From Hyphomonas neptunium ATCC 15444 (lineage in GTDB: Bacteria; Pseudomonadota; Alphaproteobacteria; Caulobacterales; Hyphomonadaceae), in assembly GCF_000013025.1 (NCBI RefSeq), contig NC_008358.1:3100001-3164000 (forward strand): 64,000 nucleotides of DNA. Direction: 5' to 3'. Positions 9,111-17,984 of the stretch are shown here, piece after piece. Position numbers and translations under genes: made by a program. The notes below the pieces were generated by a model, which did not search any database, was not told the DNA's origin, and saw only the letters and a program-made list of their open reading frames with translations. The stretch's first letter is position 1, and each line of letters begins with the position of its first letter.

Positions 9111-9697
9111 AGATTTGCCTCCGCGCGGAGACGTTTGAGCTCCTCGACAAAGTGCTGGCCTACCTCGTTTTCGCGGGGATGCAGGGTGAGTGTCTCTGGC
9201 AGAATATCCAGCGCCATCGCGTGCCCGGCGCGGCGCACATGCTCGCCGCCGCCGATGATTTCCTGCTCCCACCAGTAGGCATTGGCGTCTCCGGGGCGCC
9301 AGCCCGCGATCACGGCAAAACGCACGAACTGGGTATGCTGGGCTTTGGGCGTTTCGTTGGTATTCACGACCCAGGCATGAAGGATCGTGGCAAAGTGTGA
9401 AGTCGGGTAGTCCCCAAACGCCCAATCGGGAAGCTGATCAATCAGGTCGGCGACCGCCTGATGATTGTGCGCTATCTGAATCAGCTGGAAATAAAGCGCT
9501 GTTCCGAAAGGCTCCCCGTTTTGTGCCTTGCGAACCGCTTCTTCAAACGCCGCCGCAACGTCTGCTTCCTGCGCGATCATGTGCTCGGCGGTAATGGTGA
9601 AGTCTTCCGGCCGGGTGAAGTCTTTCTCCCGCGCGTCAGCAGCCGGATTTTCTGTAGCCGGCGGGGATGTCTCTTGGCCCTTTTCCCGCTTGAACAT
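9107..9697 (-). CDS. Conserved hypothetical protein, member B of a tandem related pair
   Basis: The protein has 196 residues from the ATG at 9697 (MFKREKGQ); a GTG at 9721 is an alternative. It has a charged, Pro-rich first 35 residues, then a helical domain (TITAEHMIAQEADVAAAFEEAV) and the shared core IDQLPDWAFGDY...FATILHAW with AGWRPGDANAYWWEQEII. It overlaps the start of its relative by 4 bases. No signal peptide or TM segment is visible. The rusA-like gene is divergent, 95 bases away. Function unknown. Confidence 0.7.
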   Translation of the reverse strand: MFKREKGQETSPPATENPAADAREKDFTRPEDFTITAEHMIAQEADVAAAFEEAVRKAQNGEPFGTALYFQLIQIAHNHQAVADLIDQLPDWAFGDYPTSHFATILHAWVVNTNETPKAQHTQFVRFAVIAGWRPGDANAYWWEQEIIGGGEHVRRAGHAMALDILPETLTLHPRENEVGQHFVEELKRLRAEANL

Positions 9698-9792
9698 TTT
9701 CCACACGACAAATCGCCCCACATTCTGCTCTAACTGATAAGGCGCAGGAACGGGCTAAACCGGGTCAGACATTCCGCGAGGCAGGATTAAGA

Positions 9793-10149
9793 GTGGACTG
9801 GATACAATCGGGCAAAGTCCGCGCGCGCATCACGGAGGATGGCGCGCTGGAGGTGACGTGCACGGGCCTCACCACCCAGACGAAATACTACAAGACCCTG
9901 CTCAAAGAGTTCTTCCGCAAGGACTTCCCACGCCTGCGGCCCGGCTATGGTGATTACAGCGTGCATATCGTGATGGAGCATCTGGGCGACGCGCCGTGGA
10001 TGGACCTCGACAATCTGGCCAAGGCCCTGCTCGACAGCCTGTGCGGGAATGTGTTCGAAGATGACCATCAGGTCGCCCGCCTGCTGGTCGAGCGGCGCGC
10101 GGCGGAGCGGGACGGCATCTGGATGCTGGCTGAGGCGATGGAGGGCTGA
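9793..10149 (+). CDS. RusA-like Holliday junction resolvase (crossover junction endodeoxyribonuclease)
   Basis: This 118-residue protein starts with GTG. The RusA signature is clear: MDLDNLAKALLDSL at residues 70-83, then NVFEDDHQV. Asp71, Asp73, Lys77 and Asp90/91 line up in spacing with the catalytic Asp70, Asp72, Lys76 and Asp91 of E. coli RusA. RusA enzymes are small homodimers that cut four-way junctions at CC sites and normally come from lambdoid prophages. No phage gene is seen around this one, so it is either a remnant or a domesticated copy. It ends 6 bases from the convergent P450 stop. Confidence 0.82.
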   Translation: MDWIQSGKVRARITEDGALEVTCTGLTTQTKYYKTLLKEFFRKDFPRLRPGYGDYSVHIVMEHLGDAPWMDLDNLAKALLDSLCGNVFEDDHQVARLLVERRAAERDGIWMLAEAMEG

Positions 10150-10155
10150 AGGCCC

Positions 10156-11382
10156 TTACCCCTCGACGATCAGCTTCTCCAGACCGCGAAAGAACGGCAG
10201 CGTCCGCCAGGCCAGTTCTTGCTCCGCCAGCCTCAAATCCGGATAGCGCTCGAACAGCTTCAGATACACATGCCGCGCCTCGATCCGGGCAAGCGGCGCA
10301 CCAATGCAGATATGCGGACCGCCGCCGAACGCGACATGGCTTGCCCGCTTGCGGGTGATGTCGAACGTCTCGGCCTCCTCGAACACCTCCGGGTCGCGGT
10401 TCGCGCCGGCCAGCGACATCCAGACCGGCTGGCGCGCCTTCATGGGGCAGCCGCCCACATCGCGATCGTCGGGGAGGATGCGCGAGGTGATCGAGACCGG
10501 CGCTTCAAAGCGCAGAACCTCTTCGACCGCCTGCGCAGCGAGTCCCGGATTGTCCCGGAATGTCCTGATCTGTCCTGGATGTGTCAGGAAAAGCCACACG
10601 CCATTGCCGATAAGGTCCGTGGTTGTCAGGTTGCCGCCGACCAGCAGCGCCTCCAGGTTGTTGCGCAGCTCTCCATCGGAAATTTCCGCCTCGCCTGAAC
10701 CCTGAAGCTGGACCATGTCGGAGACCAGATCATCCTGCGGCGCCTTGCGGCGGGCCTCCATCAACTCGGCAAAGTAAGCGTCGAGCGCATAGGCGCCCCG
10801 GATCAGCGCTTCGTCTTCCTCGGGCGTGCGCACGGGGTTCAGCCCAAGAATCACCTCTTCCGACCATTGCCGGAAATCATCCAGGCGCGCCTCATCAACC
10901 CCCAAAATTCTCGCAATAACAAGGACAGGAACCGGCACGGCGATCTCCGCCATCAGTTCGAATGGCCCAGACGCTGGCGCCTTCTCGATGATGGCATCGA
11001 TCATCGCTTCGATCTCCGGCCGCATCCGATTGATCCGCGCATAGAAGGCCTTTGCCAGTGGCTGGCGAATGCGGGCATGGTCGGGATCGTCGAGGAACAG
11101 GATGCTGGTGCCCCGCTCCTGGCGCTCCTCCACAAAGCGGGCCGAGAGCGACCCCTCCTCCGCCTTCGTAGGATGACGGACGAAGGAACGGTCGTTCACC
11201 GTCTCGCGCACATCCTTGTAGCGCGAGAGCAGCCACACCTTCGCTGCTTCATCGCGGAAGACAGGACAGTCTTCGCGCATGGTCTTGAGCATAGGATGCG
11301 GATTGTCCCGCGCGGCGGGATTGAACGCTGAAAGCTCAAGAATGGATTGCACGGCGCCGGCGGGGCGCGAATCGTCTGCCAT
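10156..11382 (-). CDS. Cytochrome P450
   Basis: This 408-residue soluble bacterial P450 starts at the ATG at 11382, preceded by GGGAGGA. The heme-ligand loop FGGGPHICIGAPLAR places the thiolate at about Cys359. The I-helix has LLVGGNLTTTDLI with the expected acid/Thr region altered to GGNLTT. The K-helix ExxR is in AVEEVLRFEAP. It lacks a membrane anchor and needs separate ferredoxin and reductase partners, none of which is in the window. Substrate unknown; relatives hydroxylate fatty acids, terpenoids or steroids. Confidence 0.95.
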   Translation of the reverse strand: MADDSRPAGAVQSILELSAFNPAARDNPHPMLKTMREDCPVFRDEAAKVWLLSRYKDVRETVNDRSFVRHPTKAEEGSLSARFVEERQERGTSILFLDDPDHARIRQPLAKAFYARINRMRPEIEAMIDAIIEKAPASGPFELMAEIAVPVPVLVIARILGVDEARLDDFRQWSEEVILGLNPVRTPEEDEALIRGAYALDAYFAELMEARRKAPQDDLVSDMVQLQGSGEAEISDGELRNNLEALLVGGNLTTTDLIGNGVWLFLTHPGQIRTFRDNPGLAAQAVEEVLRFEAPVSITSRILPDDRDVGGCPMKARQPVWMSLAGANRDPEVFEEAETFDITRKRASHVAFGGGPHICIGAPLARIEARHVYLKLFERYPDLRLAEQELAWRTLPFFRGLEKLIVEG

Positions 11383-11472
11383 GATGTCCTCCCTGCCGGT
11401 CTGACGCCGGCAATTATCGGGAGAGCTTATCATTGATGATCAGGAAATTCGCCCCTGACGCAGCGTCAGAAA

Positions 11473-11925
11473 TCAGAGGCGCTTGAACGCCATCGGAATG
11501 GCTGTGGCTGTCGCGCGCGCAACCAGTTTACCCTCGGCATCAAAACAGTCGGCCTCCATGAAAGCAGCCGATTTTCCGAGCTTGAGTATGCGCGCTTCCA
11601 CGCTGGCCTTGCCCGGCATCAGACGGCGCAGATAGCTGGTCTTCATCTCCAGCGTCGGCGCAGTCATCGTGACGTTGGAGGCAATGATCACCGCCGTGCT
11701 CATGGCTTCGTCCAGCATCGCCGCAATGAAGCCGCCCTGCACGGCGCCGGTAGGATTGGCAAAGCTCGGCGAGACGTCGAACTCCATCTTCACCCATTGC
11801 TTGTCCTGGTTCAGGTCTGCCAGGCGCATGCCGAGCGTTTCCGAACAGGGCGGGCGCTTTTTGGAGTTCTGGAACCGCGCGAGCATTTCAGCGTCGGTCA
11901 CGCGGGGCTTTTCTTCAGTGCTCAA
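11473..11925 (-). CDS. PaaI-family acyl-CoA thioesterase (hotdog fold)
   Basis: This 150-residue protein has the hotdog active-site helix in ANPTGAVQGGFIAAMLDEAMSTAV, where Gln-Gly-Gly replaces the more usual His-Gly-Gly. The later strand ALEMKTSYLRRLMPGKASVEARILKLGKS follows the family. Such enzymes hydrolyse acyl- or aryl-CoA thioesters in the cytosol. It lies between sspB and the P450 on the same strand, but the spacing gives no functional link. Confidence 0.82.
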   Translation of the reverse strand: MSTEEKPRVTDAEMLARFQNSKKRPPCSETLGMRLADLNQDKQWVKMEFDVSPSFANPTGAVQGGFIAAMLDEAMSTAVIIASNVTMTAPTLEMKTSYLRRLMPGKASVEARILKLGKSAAFMEADCFDAEGKLVARATATAIPMAFKRL

Positions 11926-11954
11926 TGACCCGGCCTTATGTCTTGCTTGGCGTC

Positions 11955-12425
11955 TTACTTGCGCCGGAAAGCGTCAAGACTGACGACCGTTTCGCCCGCC
12001 ACTTTCGGGGTGGGCGCGGGCTCTTCGATGGGCGCGGTGGGCGCTGGCGCGATGACGCCAGCATCCTTTGACTGCGATTCGAAGGCGATCCCGAAGTTCA
12101 CCGACGGGTCGACAAAGCGCGTGATCGCGGCCAGCGGGATCGACAGATGCTGAGGCACGCCGGAGAATTTCAGGACGATTTCAAAATGCCCTTCATGGAC
12201 TTCCAGATCCCAATACTGGTGCTGGACCACGATGGTCATCTCTTCGGGAAACCGCTGCACGAGTTGCGGCGGAATCTTCACGCCCGGCGCGCGGGTGCGG
12301 AAGGAGATATAGAAATGGTGCTCACCCGGCAGGCCGCCATTGGTTTTCCCGCGGCGGAGCGCTTCACGCACAACGCCGCGCATGGCTGCCTGGGAAAGCG
12401 CTTCGTAACCGATATAGTCCGTCAT
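11955..12425 (-). CDS. sspB: SspB-family ClpXP adaptor protein
   Basis: This 156-residue protein starts at the ATG at 12425 (MTDYIGYEAL). The alphaproteobacterial SspB core is visible: GEHHFYISFRTRAPGVKIP, LVQRFPEEMTIVVQHQYWDLEV and HFEIVLKFSGVPQHLSIPLAAITRFVDPSVNFGIAF. A Pro/Ala-rich linker follows, ending in a short conserved C-terminal tail (VVSLDAFRRK), the part that binds ClpX in SspB proteins. SspB hands ssrA-tagged proteins to ClpXP, and the tmRNA that adds the tag is also in this window (about 21 kb). Confidence 0.92.
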   Translation of the reverse strand: MTDYIGYEALSQAAMRGVVREALRRGKTNGGLPGEHHFYISFRTRAPGVKIPPQLVQRFPEEMTIVVQHQYWDLEVHEGHFEIVLKFSGVPQHLSIPLAAITRFVDPSVNFGIAFESQSKDAGVIAPAPTAPIEEPAPTPKVAGETVVSLDAFRRK

Positions 12426-12623
12426 GCTCGCGCTTTGCATCCCCGTTAATTTTTCGTTTCAAACCTAAACTAAGGCCGCGGCTTTAGCCCCGCAACGGGC
12501 TTCGCACAACGGGCGAGGTTTTTCTTTTCCCCAGCGCTTTTCTGGATACACGCCGGCAGCGCCCGAATGGCTGGCCAGCCAAGGGCTTAGCCCCTACTCT
12601 CTTCTCAAAAGAGGAGGACCGCC

Positions 12624-13862
12624 ATGCAGATGCCCGCTGAAGGACGCCCATGGGACGAGGTGCGCGCAGACATGCTGGCGCGCGGCGCAGGCGATGTTGC
12701 GTGGCGCGACGGCAAGACAGCCGTCTACGTTTTCAATGCCGGCGAAGATGTGCACGCCCTCCAGCACGAAGCCTATGGCCTGTTCATGGCGGAAAATGGC
12801 CTCGGCCCGCTCGCCTTTCCGTCGCTCGCGCAGATGGAGAAGGATGTGATCTCCATGGCGCTTGGCCTGCTGCACGGACCAGAGGGATCAACCGGCGCCA
12901 TCACATCGGGCGGCACCGATTCGATCACCATGGCGATCAAGACAGCGCGCGACTATGCCCGCGCCAAGGGCATGGCGAAGGATCGCCACAACATCGTCAT
13001 CCCGCGCTCGGGTCACCTGGCCTTCCACAAGGCGGCGTTGCTGATGGACATTGAAATCCGCAGCGTGCCGCTCAAGACTGACGGCAGCTACGAAGCCGAT
13101 CCTGCCGCCATGGCGGCCGCGATTGATGGCGCGACGATCATGATGGTCGGCTCAGCGCCAAACTTCCCGCATGGCATCATCGACCCGATCGCAGAGCTCG
13201 GCAAAATCGCTGAAGAGAAAGATGTGTGGTTGCATGTCGACGCCTGTGTCGGCGGTTATTTCGCGCCGTTTGCGCGCATGAACGGCGTGCCGGTGCCGGA
13301 CTTTGATTTCGCCATTCCAGCAGTGAAGTCCATCAGCGCGGACCTGCACAAATACGGCTACTGCGCCAAGGGCGCCTCAACCGTGCTGTTCCGGTCCGTC
13401 GATCTCTACAAGCATATGCCATTTTCGCTCAGCGAATGGTCGGGCGCGCCGATGAAAACGCCGACGCTGGCGGGCACAAGGCCCGGCGGCGCGATCTCGG
13501 CAGCCTGGGCGGTGATGAATGTTCTGGGTATTTCGGGCTACCGGGAGAAGCAGGGCCTCGTCTGCCAGACGCGCGAGCGGATCGAAGCCGGCGTGAATGC
13601 GCTCGGCTTTGAAGTGCTTGGCAAGCCGCTCCTCGGCCTCGTCGCCTTCCGCCATCCGCAGGCAGACACGCTCGCCCTCTACAGCGCCATGCGGCAGCGC
13701 GGCTGGTTCACTTCCTTCACGGTTGAGCCGCCGAGCCTGCATCTCATGCTCTCGCCCAAGCATGCCGAAGTGGCAGACGATTATCTCGCCGACCTCGCCG
13801 CCAGCCTTGAAGCGGTGAAGGCGGGAGACACCGCGCCGAAGGTGGAGGCGCGCTACTCCTGA
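12624..13862 (+). CDS. PLP-dependent group II decarboxylase family, sphingosine-1-phosphate lyase-like
   Basis: This 412-residue fold-type I PLP enzyme has a GAGG ribosome site before the ATG. The PLP lysine is Lys243 in SADLHKYGYCAKGAS, the cofactor aspartate is Asp206 in LHVDACVGGYF, and the phosphate-binding loop is STGAITSGGTDSITMAI. This set resembles sphinganine/sphingosine-1-phosphate lyases (DPL1 type) more than glutamate decarboxylases. Bacterial members cleave or decarboxylate long-chain base phosphates or other amino acids. There is no N-terminal TM helix, unlike the eukaryotic enzymes, so it is cytosolic. The substrate is inferred. Confidence 0.82.
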   Translation: MQMPAEGRPWDEVRADMLARGAGDVAWRDGKTAVYVFNAGEDVHALQHEAYGLFMAENGLGPLAFPSLAQMEKDVISMALGLLHGPEGSTGAITSGGTDSITMAIKTARDYARAKGMAKDRHNIVIPRSGHLAFHKAALLMDIEIRSVPLKTDGSYEADPAAMAAAIDGATIMMVGSAPNFPHGIIDPIAELGKIAEEKDVWLHVDACVGGYFAPFARMNGVPVPDFDFAIPAVKSISADLHKYGYCAKGASTVLFRSVDLYKHMPFSLSEWSGAPMKTPTLAGTRPGGAISAAWAVMNVLGISGYREKQGLVCQTRERIEAGVNALGFEVLGKPLLGLVAFRHPQADTLALYSAMRQRGWFTSFTVEPPSLHLMLSPKHAEVADDYLADLAASLEAVKAGDTAPKVEARYS

Positions 13863-13955
13863 TCCAGAGCAGGTGTTGCGCCGCCTCCTCCTCCATGTTC
13901 CATTATCCGGCAACGAAACCCGCCGGGACGCGGCGGCACATGTGGAGGACAACAG

Positions 13956-14372
13956 ATGAAATACGCAGCGCTTACAGCGGCCTTGCTTGGCGGGATGATG
14001 ACGCTGACCGGATGCGGCCAGGGCAAGGTTGAAGGCAAGGACATCTCGGCCTCGTCCTCGGCCGGTGATATTGGCGATGCGTATGTCGCCGAGCTGACAC
14101 GCATCGCCGACGCGCTCGAAACCGTGGACGATGAAGCCAGCGCCAGATCGGCGGCGACCGAGATTCGCAAGGCCGCCGATGGCCTCAAGAACATGGAAGA
14201 AGAACTTGGCGGCGAAGTGTCCGGCATGAAAGCCATGCAGATTTTCGGCAACAATTACGAGGATCTGGCAAACGCTCAGATGCGCATGATGACCGCCCTC
14301 ACCACGCTCCAGGCTGAACATCCCGAACTCATGGATATTATCGGCGAGGAAACCGACCGGCTGGGACAGTAA
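13956..14372 (+). CDS. Hypothetical lipoprotein
   Basis: This 138-residue protein is preceded by GGAGGA. The signal peptide ends in a lipobox (TLTGC, Cys about 20). The mature part is highly acidic and helical (YVAELTRIADALETVDDEASARSAATEIRKAADGLKNMEEELGG), so a periplasmic helical bundle is likely. No family recognised. It lies 93 bases after the PLP enzyme on the same strand and could share its transcript. Confidence 0.7.
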   Translation: MKYAALTAALLGGMMTLTGCGQGKVEGKDISASSSAGDIGDAYVAELTRIADALETVDDEASARSAATEIRKAADGLKNMEEELGGEVSGMKAMQIFGNNYEDLANAQMRMMTALTTLQAEHPELMDIIGEETDRLGQ

Positions 14373-14396
14373 CGCCCCGCCGGCCAGCTGGATGCC

Positions 14397-15737
14397 CTAT
14401 TCCCGAGCGGCCTGAACACGGGCCGCCGGGCAGCGTCCGCCGGTCACCATCTCCACCACGCCTGGATTGCCGTCAGTCTGCGCCGGCTCAATTCCGAGCG
14501 CGCAGGCAATCATCAGATAGACGTTCACATTCTCGAAGGGCGCAGCTGTTTCGCCTTCGGGAAAGATCGGGCCAGCGCCGATAAAGGTCGCAGCCATGCT
14601 GGGGTCCAGGTTGTCATAGCCGTGCTGGCCGGGGATTGGCGCGCGCCAGCCGCCGACATTGGCGTTGCGCACCGACCAGCCCGGATCAGCCACGAGGAAG
14701 AGATCCGGCCCGCGTGTGGGGTGGTCGAAATGATAGTGATCGGGCATTTCCCCGCGCTTGTAGACATGGATGTGCTCGTCAAAATCCTTGAGGCCTTCAT
14801 AGGCAGTCTCAAGCGCGTCGCCCGCGCCATAGATGTGCAGGAACGGATGGTTGGAGCCGCCATAGGGGCCGTTGAATTGCGGCACGGTCAGCGCGTCCAG
14901 ATCAAGGAACTGGCCGATGTCCATCACCTTCTCCGGATCAACCCAGACCATGCCATGATCTGATACGACAAGGATCGTCGTGCGCTCGAGCAGGCCGCGG
15001 TCTTTCAGGCCTTGAGCCAGCTGGCCGACATACCCGTCCACTTCCGCAAGCGCTTCCTTGGCCTTGTCCGAGCCCGGTCCGAAATAGTGGGCAGCAGTAT
15101 CCACCCGGTCGAAATACACCGCCGCAAAGCGGGGCAGTTCGGCTTCCGGGGCGTCGTACCAGGCCATCACTTCATCCACCCGGTCCTGATAGGGCTTGTT
15201 GTGTTCATAGGGGGTCCAGCGCGTAGGCCGCACGCCATCATGGGGCACCTCTGAGCCAAGCCAGAACATGATGGACGTCGGCAGGCCCTGCTTCTCGGCG
15301 GTTACCCAGATCGGCTCGCCCTGCCACCAGTGTTCTTCGGTCGGCCCGGTTGCCCGGTCAAACTGTTGATCGGTCGCTTTGTCATACGGGTAATTCTCCA
15401 CCATCCCGTGATGCTCGGGATAAAGCCCGGTTGCGAGCGAGTAGAAGTTCACGAAGGTAACGCTTGGCATCACCGGATACATCGCTTCGGCACGCACGCC
15501 GCGCGCAGCAAGTGCCTTGAGGTTTGGCGCCTCCCAGCGGTCAATCATGGACGGGTTGAGGCCATCGAGCCCGATCATCAGGACGAGCGGCGCTTCGGTT
15601 TCCGGCGTCGCGGCGTTTTCAGCGATTTGCGGCGCGGTGAGCGATGCGGGCGGCGGCAGTTCGTCCTGCGCCGACTGACAGGCCGCCATCAGGCCCGCCA
15701 CCACAACCACCCCTGCCAGTGTTTTCAAACGGCCCAT
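14397..15737 (-). CDS. Alkaline phosphatase superfamily lipoprotein, nucleotide pyrophosphatase/phosphodiesterase type
   Basis: This 446-residue protein starts at the ATG at 15737, with AGGGAG upstream. The signal peptide ends in LMAAC (Cys20). The metal and nucleophile motifs of the NPP branch are present: VLMIGLDGLNPSMIDRW (metal Asp), MPSVTFVNFYSLATGLYPEHHGM (nucleophile Thr), AAVYFDRVDTAAHYFGPGS, LVVSDHGM and PGQHGYDN. These enzymes use two zinc ions to cleave phosphodiesters or pyrophosphates in the periplasm. An atypical point is VDTAAHYFGP where typical NPPs have a PDxxGHxxGP-like string. It is divergent from the S9 peptidase gene. Confidence 0.9.
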   Translation of the reverse strand: MGRLKTLAGVVVVAGLMAACQSAQDELPPPASLTAPQIAENAATPETEAPLVLMIGLDGLNPSMIDRWEAPNLKALAARGVRAEAMYPVMPSVTFVNFYSLATGLYPEHHGMVENYPYDKATDQQFDRATGPTEEHWWQGEPIWVTAEKQGLPTSIMFWLGSEVPHDGVRPTRWTPYEHNKPYQDRVDEVMAWYDAPEAELPRFAAVYFDRVDTAAHYFGPGSDKAKEALAEVDGYVGQLAQGLKDRGLLERTTILVVSDHGMVWVDPEKVMDIGQFLDLDALTVPQFNGPYGGSNHPFLHIYGAGDALETAYEGLKDFDEHIHVYKRGEMPDHYHFDHPTRGPDLFLVADPGWSVRNANVGGWRAPIPGQHGYDNLDPSMAATFIGAGPIFPEGETAAPFENVNVYLMIACALGIEPAQTDGNPGVVEMVTGGRCPAARVQAARE

Positions 15738-15886
15738 ACCCGGCTCCCTTACACATGGTGAAATTCCTTCCGCCTTAGACCCCGAATGTAGCGGCGATGT
15801 GAAGCCCATGGGGTGAAAAAGGCGTGACGCGAGGCGTGAACGCACTAAACCAGTCGTAATGAAAAATGACTGATGGGGAGACCGCC

Positions 15887-17857
15887 ATGAAACCACGCAG
15901 CCTCAGCTTCGTGTCCCTTGCAGCGCTTGCTGCTGCCCTTGCCGCCTGCGCGCAGACAGCGACTGCGCCCGAAGCCACGCTCACCGAAGCGCCCACCGCC
16001 CAGATCGCTGCCGAGCGTGTGACCAGGGGCAATCTGGTGATGGAATCCATTCCGGACATCCCCGCTGAAATCTCCGAACGTCTCACGGCGTATGAAAATG
16101 TCCGCAGCCACGCCTTCCTCGACTGGACCGGCGAAGGCGGCATGCTGATCACTACCCGGTTTGGCGATACCAATCAGTTGCATGAAGTCACCTCGCCCGG
16201 CGGCGCACGGCGCCAGCTCACCTTCTTCGACGAGACTGTCGGCAATGCCACTGTCAGCCCGCAAGGCGGCACATTCCTCTTCGCGCGGGACAAAGGCGGA
16301 GACGAATATTATCAGGGTTATCGCTTCGATATGGAAACCGGCCGCATCACCGGGTTCACCGAACCCGGCACGCGCAATGGTGCCCCACTCTGGTCAGATC
16401 AGGGCACTCTGGCTGCCTGGGCGCGCACGCATCCGGGCGACCCCAACAATGACATCATCATCGGCAATCCTGCAGACCCTGCCAGCGTGCGCGTGGCGCT
16501 TGAGGGCGAAGGCGCCATTGGCCCTGTAGACTGGTCCGATGACGGATCGAAACTGCTGTTGCAGCGCTACATCTCGATCGCCGAAAGCCACCTCTTTATT
16601 CTCGATGTTGCCTCCGGCACACTCACGCAGATCAATGCAGATGACACGGTGGCCTATTCCGGTGGCGCGCTGCTGGCGGATGGCTCGGTGCTGACGGCGA
16701 CCGACAAGGACAGCGAGTTCACAAATCTCGTCCGCATCACGCCCGACGGAGCCGTCATCAACTACACCGGCGAGATTGAATGGGGCGTGTCTGACTGGGA
16801 ACTCTCCCCGGATGGCAATACGGTGGCCTTCACGCTGAATGAAGGCGGGCTTGGCACGATCCATCTGCTGGAAATCGAAAGTGGCCTCGTCCGCCCTGGC
16901 CCGACCCTGCCGGTCGGCATTGCGTCGGGGCTTGGCTTCTCGCGCTCGGGCGATCATGTCGGCTTCACCTTCAACGCTGCCACGAGCCCGGCAGACGCCT
17001 GGTCTTTCGACGTCGCCACGCTCAACCTCACCCGCTGGACCGAGGCGGAAACTGGCGGCATCAACGCTGACACCTTCGTCGAGCCAACGCTCTTCGACTA
17101 TCCCAATGCAGACGGGATGGACATTCCCGCCTTCATTTACAAACCCGAAAGCGCCGGCCCTCATCCGGTCATCATCTCCATTCATGGCGGACCGGAAGGC
17201 CAGTCCCGGCCCGGCTTTGCCTCGCCGGCCCAGTATTGGGTGAACGAGCTTGGCCTCGCGGTCGTGGTCCCGAATGTACGGGGCTCATCCGGCTACGGAA
17301 AAACCTATGTCTCGCTTGATAACGGCCTGAGCCGGAAAAAATCGGTAGAAGACATCGGCGCCCTGCTGGACTGGATAGAAACCCAACCCGATCTCGACGC
17401 CTCAAAGGTCATCGTCTATGGCGGCTCCTATGGCGGCTACATGGTTCTCGCCTCGATGATTGATTATGGTGACCGGCTGGCCGGTGGCATCGACATTGTC
17501 GGCATCTCGGACTTCAAGACATTCCTTGAAAATACCGAAGGCTACCGGGCAGACCTGCGCCGCGCTGAATATGGGGATGAACGCTATCCGGAAATCGCCG
17601 CCTTCTTTGACGAAATCTCGCCGCTGAAGAATGCCTCGAAGATCACCAAGCCGCTGCTCGTCATTCAGGGCTTCAACGACCCCCGCGTTCCGTATACGGA
17701 GTCCGAGCAGATCCTGGAGGCTGTAAAAGCCAATGGCGTCACCGCCTGGTTCCTGATGGCCATGGATGAAGGCCACGGGTTCCGCCGCAAATCCAACCGG
17801 GAAGCTCAGCGCGAAGCCGAGACGATGTTCCTGCAGGAAGTGCTGGGCATTGAATGA
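15887..17857 (+). CDS. S9 family (prolyl oligopeptidase / acylaminoacyl-peptidase-like) lipoprotein peptidase
   Basis: This 656-residue protein starts at the ATG at 15887, preceded by GGGAGA. A lipobox (LAAC, Cys21) suggests membrane attachment outside the cytoplasm. Residues 60-400 form repeated beta-blades (SPDGNTVAFTLNEGG). The C-terminal alpha/beta-hydrolase domain carries the nucleophile Ser514 in GGSYGGYM, the Asp in GFNDPRVPYTES and the His in DEGHGF. S9 peptidases cut short, often Pro-containing peptides. The enzyme probably degrades imported or envelope peptides and is complete. Confidence 0.93.
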   Translation: MKPRSLSFVSLAALAAALAACAQTATAPEATLTEAPTAQIAAERVTRGNLVMESIPDIPAEISERLTAYENVRSHAFLDWTGEGGMLITTRFGDTNQLHEVTSPGGARRQLTFFDETVGNATVSPQGGTFLFARDKGGDEYYQGYRFDMETGRITGFTEPGTRNGAPLWSDQGTLAAWARTHPGDPNNDIIIGNPADPASVRVALEGEGAIGPVDWSDDGSKLLLQRYISIAESHLFILDVASGTLTQINADDTVAYSGGALLADGSVLTATDKDSEFTNLVRITPDGAVINYTGEIEWGVSDWELSPDGNTVAFTLNEGGLGTIHLLEIESGLVRPGPTLPVGIASGLGFSRSGDHVGFTFNAATSPADAWSFDVATLNLTRWTEAETGGINADTFVEPTLFDYPNADGMDIPAFIYKPESAGPHPVIISIHGGPEGQSRPGFASPAQYWVNELGLAVVVPNVRGSSGYGKTYVSLDNGLSRKKSVEDIGALLDWIETQPDLDASKVIVYGGSYGGYMVLASMIDYGDRLAGGIDIVGISDFKTFLENTEGYRADLRRAEYGDERYPEIAAFFDEISPLKNASKITKPLLVIQGFNDPRVPYTESEQILEAVKANGVTAWFLMAMDEGHGFRRKSNREAQREAETMFLQEVLGIE

Positions 17858-17984
17858 GGCATCGCTCCCCCTGCCCGCGCGGGGTGAGGGGAGAATTTCG
17901 TTTACCTGCGGCCGATACGCTTTCCCGTGCGCTCTGGCGCACTAGCTGCTAGGGAAACGCCTGCTTGGCTTTGAGGAACACCCG

